Assembly (NCBI GenBank): GCA_023407575.1
Contig: JAEYLX010000014.1
Location: 1 to 64,000, forward strand
Direction: 5' to 3'
Origin: Bacillota bacterium
Lineage (GTDB): Bacteria > Bacillota > Clostridia > Lachnospirales > Lachnospiraceae
Length of the DNA: 64,000 nucleotides
How positions within the stretch are numbered: position 1 is the first letter of the stretch; the number at the start of each line of letters is the position of its first letter. Positions 18,348 through 27,024 of the stretch are shown here, piece by piece. Under the pieces are notes generated by a model. That model did no database searches and had not been told where the DNA came from. It worked only from the letters and a program-made list of their open reading frames with translations. Position numbers and translations under genes: made by a program.

Positions 18348-18716
18348 ATGAAGAAAAGTAGTTTTGTTGCAATGATATTAAGTACAGTTGGTGGAATTTT
18401 GCTGGCACTTGGTATGTGTATGTGTTTATTACCTGAATGGAATGCATTTAAACCTGGAGTTGTGATGGGCGGGGTTGGCCTGCTTGTGTTGCTGGTGATG
18501 GTATTTGTATGGAGAAAGATGGAGAACAAGGAGCCAATTAGTCTTTCAGGTAAAACAATAGGAGGTATATTACTGGGTATTGCGGGTTCGCTACTTTTAG
18601 GTGTTGGAATGTGCCTTACAATGGTTTGGACGAAGATGTTACTTGGAATTCTTGTGGGTATTTTAGGAATTGTTATGCTGCTAAGTCTAATTCCATATGT
18701 AAAAGGTTTGAAGTAA
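18348..18716 (+). CDS. Small four-TM membrane protein
   Basis: A 122-residue hydrophobic protein with four predicted TM helices in two similar halves (GGILLALGMCMCLLPEW and GSLLLGVGMCLTMVW), which suggests an internal duplication. The ATG follows TGGAGGATAATTAG. It lies between the KIEKG protein and a short-chain dehydrogenase, all on the same strand. Function unknown; similar small proteins are common in clostridia. Confidence 0.75.
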   Translation: MKKSSFVAMILSTVGGILLALGMCMCLLPEWNAFKPGVVMGGVGLLVLLVMVFVWRKMENKEPISLSGKTIGGILLGIAGSLLLGVGMCLTMVWTKMLLGILVGILGIVMLLSLIPYVKGLK

Positions 18717-18772
18717 TCGATGTGTGTGGCGTGTGGAGACAGTGAAATTATTTTGCAAAAGGAGACAAAACA

Positions 18773-19570
18773 ATGAGGGCACAGGATAAGAATATTGTAG
18801 TAACAGGTGGAGGAAATGGTGTAGGAAGAGAGTTGGTATTTAAACTGCTCGATAGAGGTGCGACTGTCTTTGCCGCAGATATTAATGAAGAAGCGTTAAA
18901 GGAAACCGTGAGATTAACGGGGAATAATAAGAGGTTGTTTACTTATGTCGTGGATATTTCTAACAAAGAAGAAGTCTTTGAATTTGCGAATAAAGTTGTG
19001 GAAGAACATAAAAAGGTAGATGGCATTATCAATAACGCAGGAATTATCCAACCATTTATATATCTGAATGAATTACAGATGGATAGAATTGAACGGGTAA
19101 TGAACATCAACTTCTATGGAACGCTATATATGGTAAAGGCATTTTTACCTTATCTGCTAAAACGACCAGAAGCGCACATTGTCAACGTATCAAGCATGGG
19201 AGGATTTTTACCAGTACCTGGTCAAAGTATTTATGGGGCATCTAAAGCAGCGGTAAAACTTTTGACAGAAGGCTTGTCATCGGAGCTGAAAGCCACCAAT
19301 GTAAAGGTATCCGTTGTAATTCCAGGTGGAATAGCAACTGATATTAAAAAGAATTCAAATATCTCCTATAAGGTGTCTACAGAAAGCACCAAATCAAATA
19401 TGGTTTTAACCCCAGTGAAAGCAGCAGAACTAATTATAAAGACAATGGAGAAAAAGAAACTTCGAAGCTACATTGGTAAGGATTGCAAGGCAATGAATGC
19501 ACTATATAAATTGAATTCGACTTTTGCCATGAGCATGATTAACAAAGTTATGAGTGCTTCGGAGCACTAA
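18773..19570 (+). CDS. Short-chain dehydrogenase/reductase (SDR)
   Basis: A 265-residue NAD(P)-dependent oxidoreductase. The Rossmann glycine motif TGGGNGVG is at residues 11-18, NNAG in the middle, the catalytic Ser in NVSSMGG, and YGASK gives Tyr154 and Lys158. The acidic residue after the second strand (FAADINEE) favours NAD(H). The C-terminal part lacks a clear membrane helix. It is 56 bases after the four-TM protein and may be co-transcribed with it. Substrate unknown. Confidence 0.9.
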   Translation: MRAQDKNIVVTGGGNGVGRELVFKLLDRGATVFAADINEEALKETVRLTGNNKRLFTYVVDISNKEEVFEFANKVVEEHKKVDGIINNAGIIQPFIYLNELQMDRIERVMNINFYGTLYMVKAFLPYLLKRPEAHIVNVSSMGGFLPVPGQSIYGASKAAVKLLTEGLSSELKATNVKVSVVIPGGIATDIKKNSNISYKVSTESTKSNMVLTPVKAAELIIKTMEKKKLRSYIGKDCKAMNALYKLNSTFAMSMINKVMSASEH

Positions 19571-19671
19571 AGGCTACATTAAAATTTCTTAGCAGGATTT
19601 AAAGAGTTGTGATATACTAGCACCTAAAGGAAATTTATGGTTGATTTACCAGGCTAATTGGAGGTGTTATT

Positions 19672-20436
19672 TTGAAGAAACTCAAGGTTTTAGCAATAGG
19701 AAATAGCTTTTCGCAGGATGCCACTCATTATTTGCATCAAATAGCAAAAGCAGATGGGATTGATAGCAAGATTGTTAATTTATATATAGGGGGGTGCCCG
19801 TTAGAGACTCACTGGAACAATATTGAAAAGAATAATTCAGACTATCTGTATGAAATAAATGGCGTTTCCACAGAAAAATATAGATCAATTAAGGATGCGT
19901 TGGAGGAAGAAACCTGGGATTATGTTGTTACACAGCAATCCAGCCATGATAGCGGCATTCAGGATTTGTATTATCCCTATATTAACCTTATCTTTGATTA
20001 CTTAAAAGAAAAGTCGCCAAATGCTAAGCTAAGAATCCAACAGACCTGGGCTTATGAAATTGATAGCGGGCACGGGTGCTTTATGCGCTATCATAGAGAT
20101 CAAAAGGAAATGTATGAAAGGTCCCGAGCTGCATATCAAAAAGCGTCTAAGGAAACTGGAGTGCCACTAATTCCTTGTGGAGATGCAGTGCAGGTAATCC
20201 GAACCCTGGAACCCTTCCAATATGAAAATGGTGGGTTGTCACTTTGTCGTGATGGTTTTCATATGAGCTATATTTATGGACGGTATTTGCTTGCGGCTAC
20301 CTGGTATGAGACCTTAACTGGTAAAGATATACGTAAGAACACCTATTTTCCGGAAACACCTTTCGCTCCGGATGAGATTGTGAATAATGAGCTAATATGC
20401 TTAATTAAAGAAGTAGTTCATGAAGTGGTAAACTAA
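19672..20436 (+). CDS. DUF4886-type SGNH-hydrolase-like protein
   Basis: A 254-residue protein beginning KVLAIGNSFSQDATHYLHQIA, the block I typical of the DUF4886/SGNH-like group, with a possible active Ser in GNSFS. Later WDYVVTQQSSHDSG and the terminal DGFHMS (possible catalytic Asp/His) complete an SGNH-type layout. It has no signal peptide, so it acts in the cytoplasm. The start is a TTG preceded by TTGGAGGTG at good spacing. Members occur near glycan-use genes and may be esterases or deacetylases, but no activity is established that I can rely on. Confidence 0.78.
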   Translation: MKKLKVLAIGNSFSQDATHYLHQIAKADGIDSKIVNLYIGGCPLETHWNNIEKNNSDYLYEINGVSTEKYRSIKDALEEETWDYVVTQQSSHDSGIQDLYYPYINLIFDYLKEKSPNAKLRIQQTWAYEIDSGHGCFMRYHRDQKEMYERSRAAYQKASKETGVPLIPCGDAVQVIRTLEPFQYENGGLSLCRDGFHMSYIYGRYLLAATWYETLTGKDIRKNTYFPETPFAPDEIVNNELICLIKEVVHEVVN

Positions 20437-20484
20437 TAGAACTATTTGAAACCGTTGCTTCATTGCCAATCAAAGGATAGGAAG

Positions 20485-20595
20485 ATGAGAGTTATGGAGA
20501 ATAAATTATTATTTGGAAATGCTATCTTATGGGTTGTCATTTGGTTTTATGTTGGTTTATCCGCAGGTAAGAAAAGAATAAAGCGTATCCTATAA
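20485..20595 (+). CDS. Possible 36-aa single-TM peptide
   Basis: ATG at 20485 opens a short frame (begins MRVMENKLLFGNAILW) with one hydrophobic helix of about 20 residues and a basic tail (GKKRIKRIL). AGGA lies just upstream but too close. Short hydrophobic ORFs arise by chance in AT-rich DNA, so this is tentative. Confidence 0.3.
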   Translation: MRVMENKLLFGNAILWVVIWFYVGLSAGKKRIKRIL

Positions 20596-20700
20596 ATCAG
20601 CATAGCAGCATTTACTTTAATTTGGCAAACGACTTTTTCATTGTAACTTTATCTTCAAATAGAATAAGACAATTAGCACAAAATACTACCTTAAAATTTG

Positions 20701-20738
20701 TGAAAATTGATAATTACAAAACTGGTAATTATCTTTTC
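20701..20738. terminator. Stem-loop upstream of the beta-glucan locus
   Basis: GATAATTAC (20709-20717) pairs perfectly with GTAATTATC (20725-20733). The outer TGAAAA/TTTTCA arms extend it with a two-base bulge, and TTTTC follows. It could end the DUF4886 transcript or serve as an operator. Confidence 0.5.
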
Positions 20739-20769
20739 AATAAAATAATACAGGGTGGTATTTTTATTT

Positions 20770-20802
20770 TTGACAAATGAAACGATTTATCGTTTCATTT
20801 GT
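20770..20802 (+). promoter_or_regulatory. Promoter overlapped by a perfect 30-bp palindrome (operator)
   Basis: TTGACA at 20770-20775 is a consensus -35, with a weak -10 (TTTCAT, 20793-20798) 17 bases on. Bases 20773-20802 form a perfect palindrome, two 14-base arms ACAAATGAAACGAT / ATCGTTTCATTTGT separated by TT. A dimeric repressor bound here would block the polymerase. The TGAAACG...CGTTTCA core resembles LacI-family sites, but no LacI gene is in the window. Confidence 0.65.
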
Positions 20803-20913
20803 ATGGCAATATTTACTTAAACAACCGTTGTAAAACGCAGTAAAAATCAATTAGAAGCAGAAAAAAAGAAAGTAAAATAATCACACCATAATAATAAATA
20901 GGATACTGAAAAG

Positions 20914-20925
20914 AAACGTACGTTT
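20914..20925. promoter_or_regulatory. 12-bp palindrome AAACGTACGTTT, possible second operator
   Basis: Perfect palindrome with a central CG-rich step, 42 bases upstream of the GH94 start codon. It has the look of a LacI-type half-site pair and lies about 110 bases downstream of the 30-bp palindrome, a spacing compatible with looping. Confidence 0.4.
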
Positions 20926-20966
20926 TCTTACAATAAGGATAGAGTAAAATGTGAGAGGTGTATAAG

Positions 20967-23666
20967 ATGAAGTTTGAATATTTGAACTCCGACGGAAAAT
21001 TTAAGCTAGATAAAGCGGATGAAAACAGTTATTTGTATTTTCCGATTGGGAATGACGCGGGTGTTATGGCCAATGTTACTCCTAATCTTCATGGTGATAA
21101 TAAAACTGGACAGAATTCCTTTTTACTGGAACCGGTAAGTGTAGAAGGATTACATACAACAAATAATGGACGTAATATTTGGTTTAGAATTAATAAAAAC
21201 ATCGTATGGGCTGTGAATGGTTGTTCACCGTTGCAGGTAATGGTAAAGCATGAAGCAGATGAAACCAAGAAGGATGTCGTAAGCATTGAAGCCGGAAAGC
21301 TATGGCATAAGATGACAAGAAGCAATCCTTCTCTTGGCATATCGGTTGCTGTATTAAACTATGCACCAACGGGTTATCAAGCGGAAATGATGAAAGTTAC
21401 GGTGTTTAATACCAGTAACGAGAAGCTGACTCTTGAGCCGACCATTGCAATTCCCTTGTATGGAAGAAGTGCGGATAATATTAGAGATCATAGGCATGTT
21501 ACCAGTCTGTTGCATCGTACCTTTGTTAAGGAGAATGGAATAGAAGTAAAACCAACCCTATCCTTTGATGAAAGAGGGCATGTAAAGAACAAGGTTAGCT
21601 ATGGAGTGTATGCTTTGGATGAAAAGGGAAGAAAACCAGTAGCTTTCTATCCGGAACTAGAGACCTTCATAGGAGAAGGTGGCAATTTAAATCATCCCAA
21701 GACAGTAATGGATACTGCTTATGGTGAATCAGTCAGCAAAGTTGATGGGGACAATATTGAAGGTTTCGAAGCAATGGGTGCCATGAAGATGGAAGAAGTA
21801 GTTCTGGCCCCAGGTGAAACCAAGGAGTATTTTATTATTTTAAGCTATAATGGCCAGGGTCAGGAGCTTCTTAATCACGAAAAGGAGAAGGAAGTCTTTG
21901 AAAAGACCGAAGAGTACTGGAAGGAACAATTGGGTATAGAAGTAAAAACAGGAAACGAAGAATTTGACCAATGGTTAAAGTGGGTTGCAATTCAACCAAC
22001 CTTACGAAGAATCTATGGCTGCTCCTTTCTTCCTCATCATGATTATGGAAGAGGCGGAAGAGGATATCGTGACCTTTGGCAGGATAGTCTGGCATTATTA
22101 CTTAATACCAGAGAGTCCATCCGTCATCAGCTTCTAAACTATTATGGAGGAGTTCGAATTGATGGCAGCAATGCCACAATCATAGGTAAGGAACCCGGAG
22201 AATTCATTGCAGATCGTAATCACATTGTGAGAATGTGGATGGATCATGGTGTATGGCCCTTTATGACCACGCTGTTATACATTAATCAGACAGGTGATTA
22301 TGGAATCTTGTTAGAAGAGAAGACCTACTTTAAGGATGCTGTCATTCATCGTGGTGCAGAGATGGATGGCCTCTGGCAGGAAGACAGCAAAGAACTTCAT
22401 ACTCATACCAATGAGGTTTATAAAGGAAGTATTCTGGAACATATTTTAGTTCAAAACCTTACAGCATTTTACGATGTGGGAGAGCATGGACACATGCGTC
22501 TTTTGGGAGCTGACTGGAATGATGCTCTGGATATGGCAAAGGAAAATGGTGAAAGTGTTGCATTCAGTGCTGCTTATGCCGGCAACCTTGAAAATTTAAG
22601 TATGTTGTTAATGAATTTGTATAAAAACAAAGGTTTGACAAAAATTGAACTCTCTACGGAATTAATGGAGTTAATAGGCAAGGATAAGATTATCTACGAT
22701 TCTGTTGAAAAGAAGAGAGAGGTTCTTAAAACCTATTGCTGTTCCTGTGGAAGTTATATCTCTGGCAAGAAAGAGTGGATTTCCTGCGAAGCATTAAGCA
22801 AGGATCTATTTGAAAAGGCAGAGCAGATTAGAAAGAACATTCGAAAAAAAGAGTGGATTACTGCAAAATCAGAAGAGTTAGGTGGTTGGTTCAATAGTTA
22901 CTACGACAATCATAAACAACAAGTGGAAGGAATGTTTGACAGCGGAATTCGTATGATGCTTACAGGTCAGGTATTCTCAATTCTTAGTAGAACCGCAACT
23001 GACCAGCAAATTTCAATGATCGTAAAAGCGGCAGACCAATTGCTTTTTGATGAAAAGGTTGGAGGCTATCGTCTTAATACGAACTTTAATGAAGTAAAAG
23101 CGGATTTGGGAAGAATGTTCGGCTTTGCATATGGCAGTAAAGAAAATGGTTCTGTCTTCTCCCATATGACAGTAATGTATGCGAATGCCTTGTATTCCAG
23201 AGGCTTTGTAGCAGAAGGATTTAAAGCGATTCATCAGTTATTTGCACAGGCATCTAATTTTGAGACCAGTCGTATCTATCCTGGAATTCCAGAATATTTC
23301 AATCAAAAGGGTAGAGGACTTTACAATTATTTAACTGGTTCCGCCAGCTGGTATATGTTAACAGTTCTTAATGAAATGTTTGGTGTTAAGGGAAGTCTTG
23401 GAGATCTATTGATTGAGCCGAAGTTAATGGCAAGCCAGTTTGATACAAATGGGAATGCTGCTATTACCTCCTATTTTGCAGGAAAGAAGCTTACGGTAAT
23501 TTATGAGAATTCCGAGATAAAAGAATTTGGTGATTATGAGGTAGAAGAAATCTTAATCAATGAGGTAAGATATGATTGGTCGGGCAATCTTCCTATAATT
23601 CTAAGAAGTCATTTAGAAGAGTTGGAGGAGGAACAGGAACATATCATCCGAGTTAAATTAGCATAA
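20967..23666 (+). CDS. GH94-family glycoside phosphorylase
   Basis: About 899 residues, cytoplasmic. GH94 enzymes split beta-glucosidic bonds with phosphate to give alpha-glucose 1-phosphate. The N-terminal beta-sandwich starts at once (YFPIGNDAGVMANVTPNLHG). In the alpha/alpha barrel RDLWQDSLALLLNTRE and GADWNDALD (about D516/D519) carry the conserved GH94 residues, the DWND Asp being the probable general acid. Length and motifs resemble cellobiose/laminaribiose-type members more than the longer oligoglucan enzymes. ATG 20967 is used because GAGAGG is 8 bases upstream; the GTG at 20958 lies within that site. It heads the locus that continues to 39.1 kb. Whether the linkage is beta-1,3, 1,4 or 1,2 is not readable by eye. 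Confidence 0.85.
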   Translation: MKFEYLNSDGKFKLDKADENSYLYFPIGNDAGVMANVTPNLHGDNKTGQNSFLLEPVSVEGLHTTNNGRNIWFRINKNIVWAVNGCSPLQVMVKHEADETKKDVVSIEAGKLWHKMTRSNPSLGISVAVLNYAPTGYQAEMMKVTVFNTSNEKLTLEPTIAIPLYGRSADNIRDHRHVTSLLHRTFVKENGIEVKPTLSFDERGHVKNKVSYGVYALDEKGRKPVAFYPELETFIGEGGNLNHPKTVMDTAYGESVSKVDGDNIEGFEAMGAMKMEEVVLAPGETKEYFIILSYNGQGQELLNHEKEKEVFEKTEEYWKEQLGIEVKTGNEEFDQWLKWVAIQPTLRRIYGCSFLPHHDYGRGGRGYRDLWQDSLALLLNTRESIRHQLLNYYGGVRIDGSNATIIGKEPGEFIADRNHIVRMWMDHGVWPFMTTLLYINQTGDYGILLEEKTYFKDAVIHRGAEMDGLWQEDSKELHTHTNEVYKGSILEHILVQNLTAFYDVGEHGHMRLLGADWNDALDMAKENGESVAFSAAYAGNLENLSMLLMNLYKNKGLTKIELSTELMELIGKDKIIYDSVEKKREVLKTYCCSCGSYISGKKEWISCEALSKDLFEKAEQIRKNIRKKEWITAKSEELGGWFNSYYDNHKQQVEGMFDSGIRMMLTGQVFSILSRTATDQQISMIVKAADQLLFDEKVGGYRLNTNFNEVKADLGRMFGFAYGSKENGSVFSHMTVMYANALYSRGFVAEGFKAIHQLFAQASNFETSRIYPGIPEYFNQKGRGLYNYLTGSASWYMLTVLNEMFGVKGSLGDLLIEPKLMASQFDTNGNAAITSYFAGKKLTVIYENSEIKEFGDYEVEEILINEVRYDWSGNLPIILRSHLEELEEEQEHIIRVKLA

Positions 23667-23780
23667 AAAGATTGCATAGATAAGAAAGAACTTAAAGTGT
23701 GAAAGAAAACTACTTTCAGTCTGAGGCTTGCGTTCTGTAACTGAATGCAAGCACTCATTCACAGAACTTGGAGGCAAAAT

Positions 23781-26700
23781 ATGATAGATAATTCTAAAAG
23801 ATATGTAATTGAAAACTATGGAAGAAAGTCGACCTTCTCCAATTTCCTGCCAGGTATTGCAGGTGAGATGGGCATTCCACTATGGTGCTTTTATGTAAAT
23901 CGTGGTCAAGCAATTACCAGCTTTGGTATTCAAGATAAGGACCATTCCATTATGCAATTCTATCCAGCTCATCAGGCATATCAGAACACAAAGAGACTTG
24001 GTTTTAGAACCTTTGTGAAAGCAGATGGAAAGGTTGTAGAAGCTTTTTCAAAGGAAGCTAACATGCACTCCATGGCAATTGGTATGAATGAACTTGAACT
24101 TAAGGAGGAGAATGCAGCTGGTCAGTTTGACATTAAGGTTCTTTATTACACATTGCCTACCGAAGAGGTTGCCGGATTAGTTCGTAAAGTTACGATAAAG
24201 AACACCGGCGAAAGTGCAAGGGTATTTGAGTTGGTGGATGGTATGGCTGCTATTCTTCCGTTTGGAGTTAATTTGGGTAGTATGACAGAGATGGGACAGA
24301 CAGCGAAAGCCTGGATGCAGGTTCTTAATTTAGAAACGGGATGTCCAATCTTTAAAGTACGTGCCAGCATGGAAGACCATGCACAGGTGGATGAAGTAAG
24401 GGGCGGTAATTACGGTTTTGCCGTTGGTGCTGACGGTAAATCTAGAAGAGCAATTGTTAGCGCAGAAGCTTTGTTTGGTTATGATACCTCTTTCCAACAA
24501 CCGATTGAATTAATGGAAAAGGACTTAGATAATATCTTTGCAAAGCGTCAGAAACAGGAAAATGATGTGCCTAGCTGCTTCTTTACAGACAAATTTGAGT
24601 TACAACCAGGTGAAGCCTATACATTATATGAGCTATATGGACAGACACAGAATGTAGATACGTTGGAGGAACTTCAAAAGAAGGTTCAAAGTCAGGAGTA
24701 TTTACAAGCAAAATATGAAGAGGCAGTTGCGCTTCCTTTGGAAATTACCAAGAAGATTCATACGAAAACCGGACACGAGCTTTTTGACTTATATTCCAGA
24801 CAAACGTATTTAGATAATGTATTACGTGGTGGGGAACCAATAGTAATCGGTAAAGACAAGATATTCTATCTGTATTCCAGAAAACATGGAGATATTGAAC
24901 GAGATTATAACTACTTTAAGGTTATGCCAGAGTTCTTCTCTCAAGGAAATGGTAACTTTAGAGATGTTAATCAGAACCGTCGTTGTGATGTGAGATTCTC
25001 TCCTTATGTAGGAGAAGCAAGTATTCGTTTCTTCTATAATGCAATACAAATTGATGGCTATAATCCGCTGGGTATTGAACAGATTACCTATCGCTTAGAA
25101 GAAGAAAAAGCAGATAAATATCCACAACTAAAGGACTTTTTACTTAAGGTATTTACTCCGGGCAGTTTACTTAAAAAGCTGATGGAACATGGTTTAGAAG
25201 AACTGTTCCACACGATTCTAGAGGAAGCAGAGGCAATTCAGAATACAGAATTCCATGAGGGATACTGGTCCGATCACTGGACTTATAATCTTGATTTAGT
25301 AGAAGAGTATCTGGCTGTCTTCCCAGATGATGAGGAGCAGCTGTTATTCGGGGACAGAAGTTACACCTATACTTTGGGTAAGGGCTTTGTACTTCCAGCA
25401 AGAAAAAGATATGTGGAAACAGCAAAGGGATTGAGACAATATAATTTTATTGAGAAGCATACGGATTTTGTGAAAGGCTCTTTGTTAAAGGATGAAAAGG
25501 GATCAACCATCTACCATACCCTTCTGGAAAAACTGATTCTCATGAGTGCTGTTAAAGTCGGTGCCCTAGATTTGTATGGAATGGGAATTGAAATGGAAGG
25601 TGGAAAGCCAGGTTGGTATGATGCCCTGAACGGGCTTCCTGGTTTACTTGGCTCCTCCATGGCAGAGACCTATGAATTGGAGAGAATGTTAGAATTCGTA
25701 GATGAAACCTTACATAAATATGATAGCCAAGTTCAAATTCCAGTAGAATTAGATATGTTACTGTCATCCTTAGCAGAAAGTTCAAAGAAGTATCTGAAGT
25801 TAAGTGAAGAATCTACCCTTAGGTCCACTGATCGAATTGCCTTCTGGAAGGAACGTACAACTGCTCTGGAAGCTTATAGAGAAGCAATAAAGTATAAATT
25901 ATCTGGAGAAGAAAAGACTCTTTCTTTCCAAAGTATTGGAGAATCTATCAAAGTATTATTAGAAGTAGTTAAACTTGGAACCTCACAGGCGTGGGAGGCT
26001 CATAAGAAAGATGGAAGTGGCGTATGCCCCACTTATTTCTACTACACTGTTACTGATTATAAAAAGACAGAGGATGGTATTGAAATTCTCGATGCAGTAC
26101 AGGAGAAAACACCGGACTTCTTAGAAGGAAATGTTAGATTTTTAAAGACTAAGGTAGAGGACGCTACTAAGAAAAATCTCTATGAGGTAATTAGAAAAAG
26201 TAATCTTTATGATAAGAAATTAGATATGTATAAAGTAAATGCAGATCTGGATAAAGCGAGTTATGAACTTGGAAGAGCGAAATCCTTTACTCCTGGCTGG
26301 TTAGAGAATGAGTCAATCTGGCTTCACATGGAATATAAATATCTGCTAGAGGTATTAAAAGCAGATTTATATGAGGAGTTTGCCAAAGACTTCCATCATG
26401 CTGCAGTACCCTTCTTAAAAGAAGAGGTTTATGGAAGAAGCTTGCTTGAAAATTCCTCCTTTATCGCAAGTTCTGCAAATCCTGATGAGAAGATACATGG
26501 AAAAGGCTTTGTTGCGAGACTAAGTGGATCCACGGTTGAGTTCCTTCATATGTGGCAGATTATGATGTTTGGTAAAACACCATTCAGCTATGAAGCTGGA
26601 GCCCTCACACTTGGTTTCAAACCATTAATTCCTGATTACCTTATTGGTGAAGAAGCCATTGAAGCGACATTCCTGGGAAGCATTGCAGTTAGCTATCAAT

Positions 26701-26873
26701 TACCTGATAAGAATACAGTTACTCCTGCTAATGTAAAGGTAGCATCCTATGAAATTACAACGGTACAAGGTGAGCTATTCACGATAGAGGATGAAGTAAT
26801 TCAAGGAAAATTGGCAGAGTTAATTCGTAATAAAGAAGTAAGTAAAATAAAGGTTGTGCTAGTAAGAAGATAG
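23781..26873 (+). CDS. Large GH94-related beta-glucan phosphorylase (GH161/GH149-like)
   Basis: About 1030 residues, no signal peptide. It shares the clan architecture of glycoside phosphorylases: an N-terminal sandwich (FLPGIAGEMGIPLWCFYVNRG), the middle motif SQGNGNFRDVNQNRR, and EGYWSDHWTYNLDL near residue 500 where the catalytic Asp is expected. These motifs differ from the DWND form of the neighbour and recall the separate families GH161 and GH149 described for beta-1,3-glucan phosphorylases; the exact family is my inference. ATG 23781 follows GGAGG by 7 bases. It is 114 bases downstream of the GH94 gene. A pair with different chain-length preference would degrade short and long oligosaccharides in turn. 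Confidence 0.78.
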   Translation: MIDNSKRYVIENYGRKSTFSNFLPGIAGEMGIPLWCFYVNRGQAITSFGIQDKDHSIMQFYPAHQAYQNTKRLGFRTFVKADGKVVEAFSKEANMHSMAIGMNELELKEENAAGQFDIKVLYYTLPTEEVAGLVRKVTIKNTGESARVFELVDGMAAILPFGVNLGSMTEMGQTAKAWMQVLNLETGCPIFKVRASMEDHAQVDEVRGGNYGFAVGADGKSRRAIVSAEALFGYDTSFQQPIELMEKDLDNIFAKRQKQENDVPSCFFTDKFELQPGEAYTLYELYGQTQNVDTLEELQKKVQSQEYLQAKYEEAVALPLEITKKIHTKTGHELFDLYSRQTYLDNVLRGGEPIVIGKDKIFYLYSRKHGDIERDYNYFKVMPEFFSQGNGNFRDVNQNRRCDVRFSPYVGEASIRFFYNAIQIDGYNPLGIEQITYRLEEEKADKYPQLKDFLLKVFTPGSLLKKLMEHGLEELFHTILEEAEAIQNTEFHEGYWSDHWTYNLDLVEEYLAVFPDDEEQLLFGDRSYTYTLGKGFVLPARKRYVETAKGLRQYNFIEKHTDFVKGSLLKDEKGSTIYHTLLEKLILMSAVKVGALDLYGMGIEMEGGKPGWYDALNGLPGLLGSSMAETYELERMLEFVDETLHKYDSQVQIPVELDMLLSSLAESSKKYLKLSEESTLRSTDRIAFWKERTTALEAYREAIKYKLSGEEKTLSFQSIGESIKVLLEVVKLGTSQAWEAHKKDGSGVCPTYFYYTVTDYKKTEDGIEILDAVQEKTPDFLEGNVRFLKTKVEDATKKNLYEVIRKSNLYDKKLDMYKVNADLDKASYELGRAKSFTPGWLENESIWLHMEYKYLLEVLKADLYEEFAKDFHHAAVPFLKEEVYGRSLLENSSFIASSANPDEKIHGKGFVARLSGSTVEFLHMWQIMMFGKTPFSYEAGALTLGFKPLIPDYLIGEEAIEATFLGSIAVSYQLPDKNTVTPANVKVASYEITTVQGELFTIEDEVIQGKLAELIRNKEVSKIKVVLVRR

Positions 26874-26892
26874 AACAATTGAATATGATGAA

Positions 26893-26946
26893 ATGACAAG
26901 GTGTTTCACCTGTCATGACCTCAAAGGTTTGATATTCTAATCAAAC
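26893..26946. repeat. Two short hairpins in the phosphorylase-GH30 gap
   Basis: ATGACAAGGTG (26893-26903) pairs with CACCTGTCAT around TTT, and GTTTGAT pairs with ATCAAAC (about 26927-26946). There is no T-run after either, so they may protect or process the polycistronic transcript instead of ending it. Confidence 0.45.
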
Positions 26947-27024
26947 ATTAGAGTGCTAACCCCTATAGATTTTTTGGTTATTTCAATTACATAAATCTTA
27001 ATTGATAAGAAAGGATGTAAAAGG

